The notes beneath the pieces were generated by a model. That model was given only the letters and a program-made list of their open reading frames with translations, ran no database searches and was not told the DNA's origin. From Clostridia bacterium (lineage in GTDB: Bacteria; Bacillota_A; Clostridia; Lachnospirales; Lachnospiraceae), in contig JAAYYM010000704.1 in assembly GCA_012515365.1 (NCBI GenBank), positions 1 to 13,678 of the forward strand: a DNA stretch of 13,678 nt, in the 5' to 3' direction. Positions 13,641 through 13,678 of the stretch are shown piece by piece (position 1 is the stretch's first letter; each line of letters starts with the position of its first letter). A program made the position numbers and the translations under genes.

Positions 13641-13678
13641 ATGGCTAAGAGACGTCGAAGCGCTATTTATAGAAAAAG
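13641..13678 (+). CDS. divIC: Septum formation initiator DivIC/FtsB-like, N-terminal fragment
   Basis: ATG 13641 follows AGGGGAG and opens a frame that runs off the right edge after 12 codons (MAKRRRSAIYRK). This very basic start is typical of the cytosolic tail of DivIC, which comes before its membrane span and coiled coil. The assignment rests mainly on position: divIC follows yabQ in Bacillus and in many Clostridia. Confidence 0.7.
   Translation, partial: MAKRRRSAIYRK

Noticed and set aside
1..13678. CRISPR array, tRNA genes, insertion sequences or prophage genes
   Set aside because: No regularly spaced direct repeats, tRNA-like cloverleaf, transposase or integrase motifs were seen on either strand.

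Overview
The window looks like chromosomal DNA from a low-GC, spore-forming member of the Clostridia, most likely Lachnospiraceae-like. The evidence is AT-rich codon use, a proline T-box in front of a type 3 ProS without an editing domain, a CotS-like/PEGA gene pair, the order mazG-hup-rqcP-yabP-yabQ-divIC, and a TIR/transmembrane/beta-propeller protein of a kind I associate with gut Clostridia. No transposase, integrase, tRNA, rRNA or CRISPR array is visible.

Layout. Positions 1-131 hold the C-terminus of an RluA-type pseudouridine synthase. An AI-2E/YtvI-type membrane protein follows (170-1210). A sigma-A-type promoter overlapping that gene's end drives a T-box leader (about 1235-1468; specifier CCU, proline) that controls proS (1572-3005). 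The CCA-adding enzyme follows closely (3035-4363). A candidate mother-cell (sigma-E/K-like) promoter then precedes a two-gene unit: a CotS-like kinase-fold protein with both key aspartates replaced, overlapping by 4 nt a single-pass PEGA-domain protein with a polyserine linker. A hairpin at 6940-6974 separates this unit from convergent minus-strand genes.

The minus-strand unit (11455 down to 7012) encodes a DHH/DHHA1 phosphoesterase-like protein and then, overlapping it, a TIR-TM-coiled coil-beta-propeller protein of about 979 residues. The DHH gene has an in-frame TGA at codon 176, with the reading frame open for a further 327 codons, and it also lacks one canonical metal-binding Asp. It is either a recent pseudogene, a recoded gene or a sequencing error.

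Divergent from it, 11606 to the window end holds the housekeeping/sporulation cluster: mazG, hup (strong promoter and terminator), rqcP (ribosome quality control), yabP, yabQ and the first codons of divIC. A sigma-E-like promoter lies before yabP. Its predicted start point falls inside a long hairpin whose 3' arm covers the yabP Shine-Dalgarno. Read-through RNA would therefore mask the ribosome site, while RNA from the sporulation promoter would not.

The most notable points are the DHH-TIR unit with its TGA and missing ligand, the yabP hairpin/promoter arrangement, and the CotS-like pseudokinase/PEGA pair. All functional assignments come from reading motifs by eye; no database search was run.
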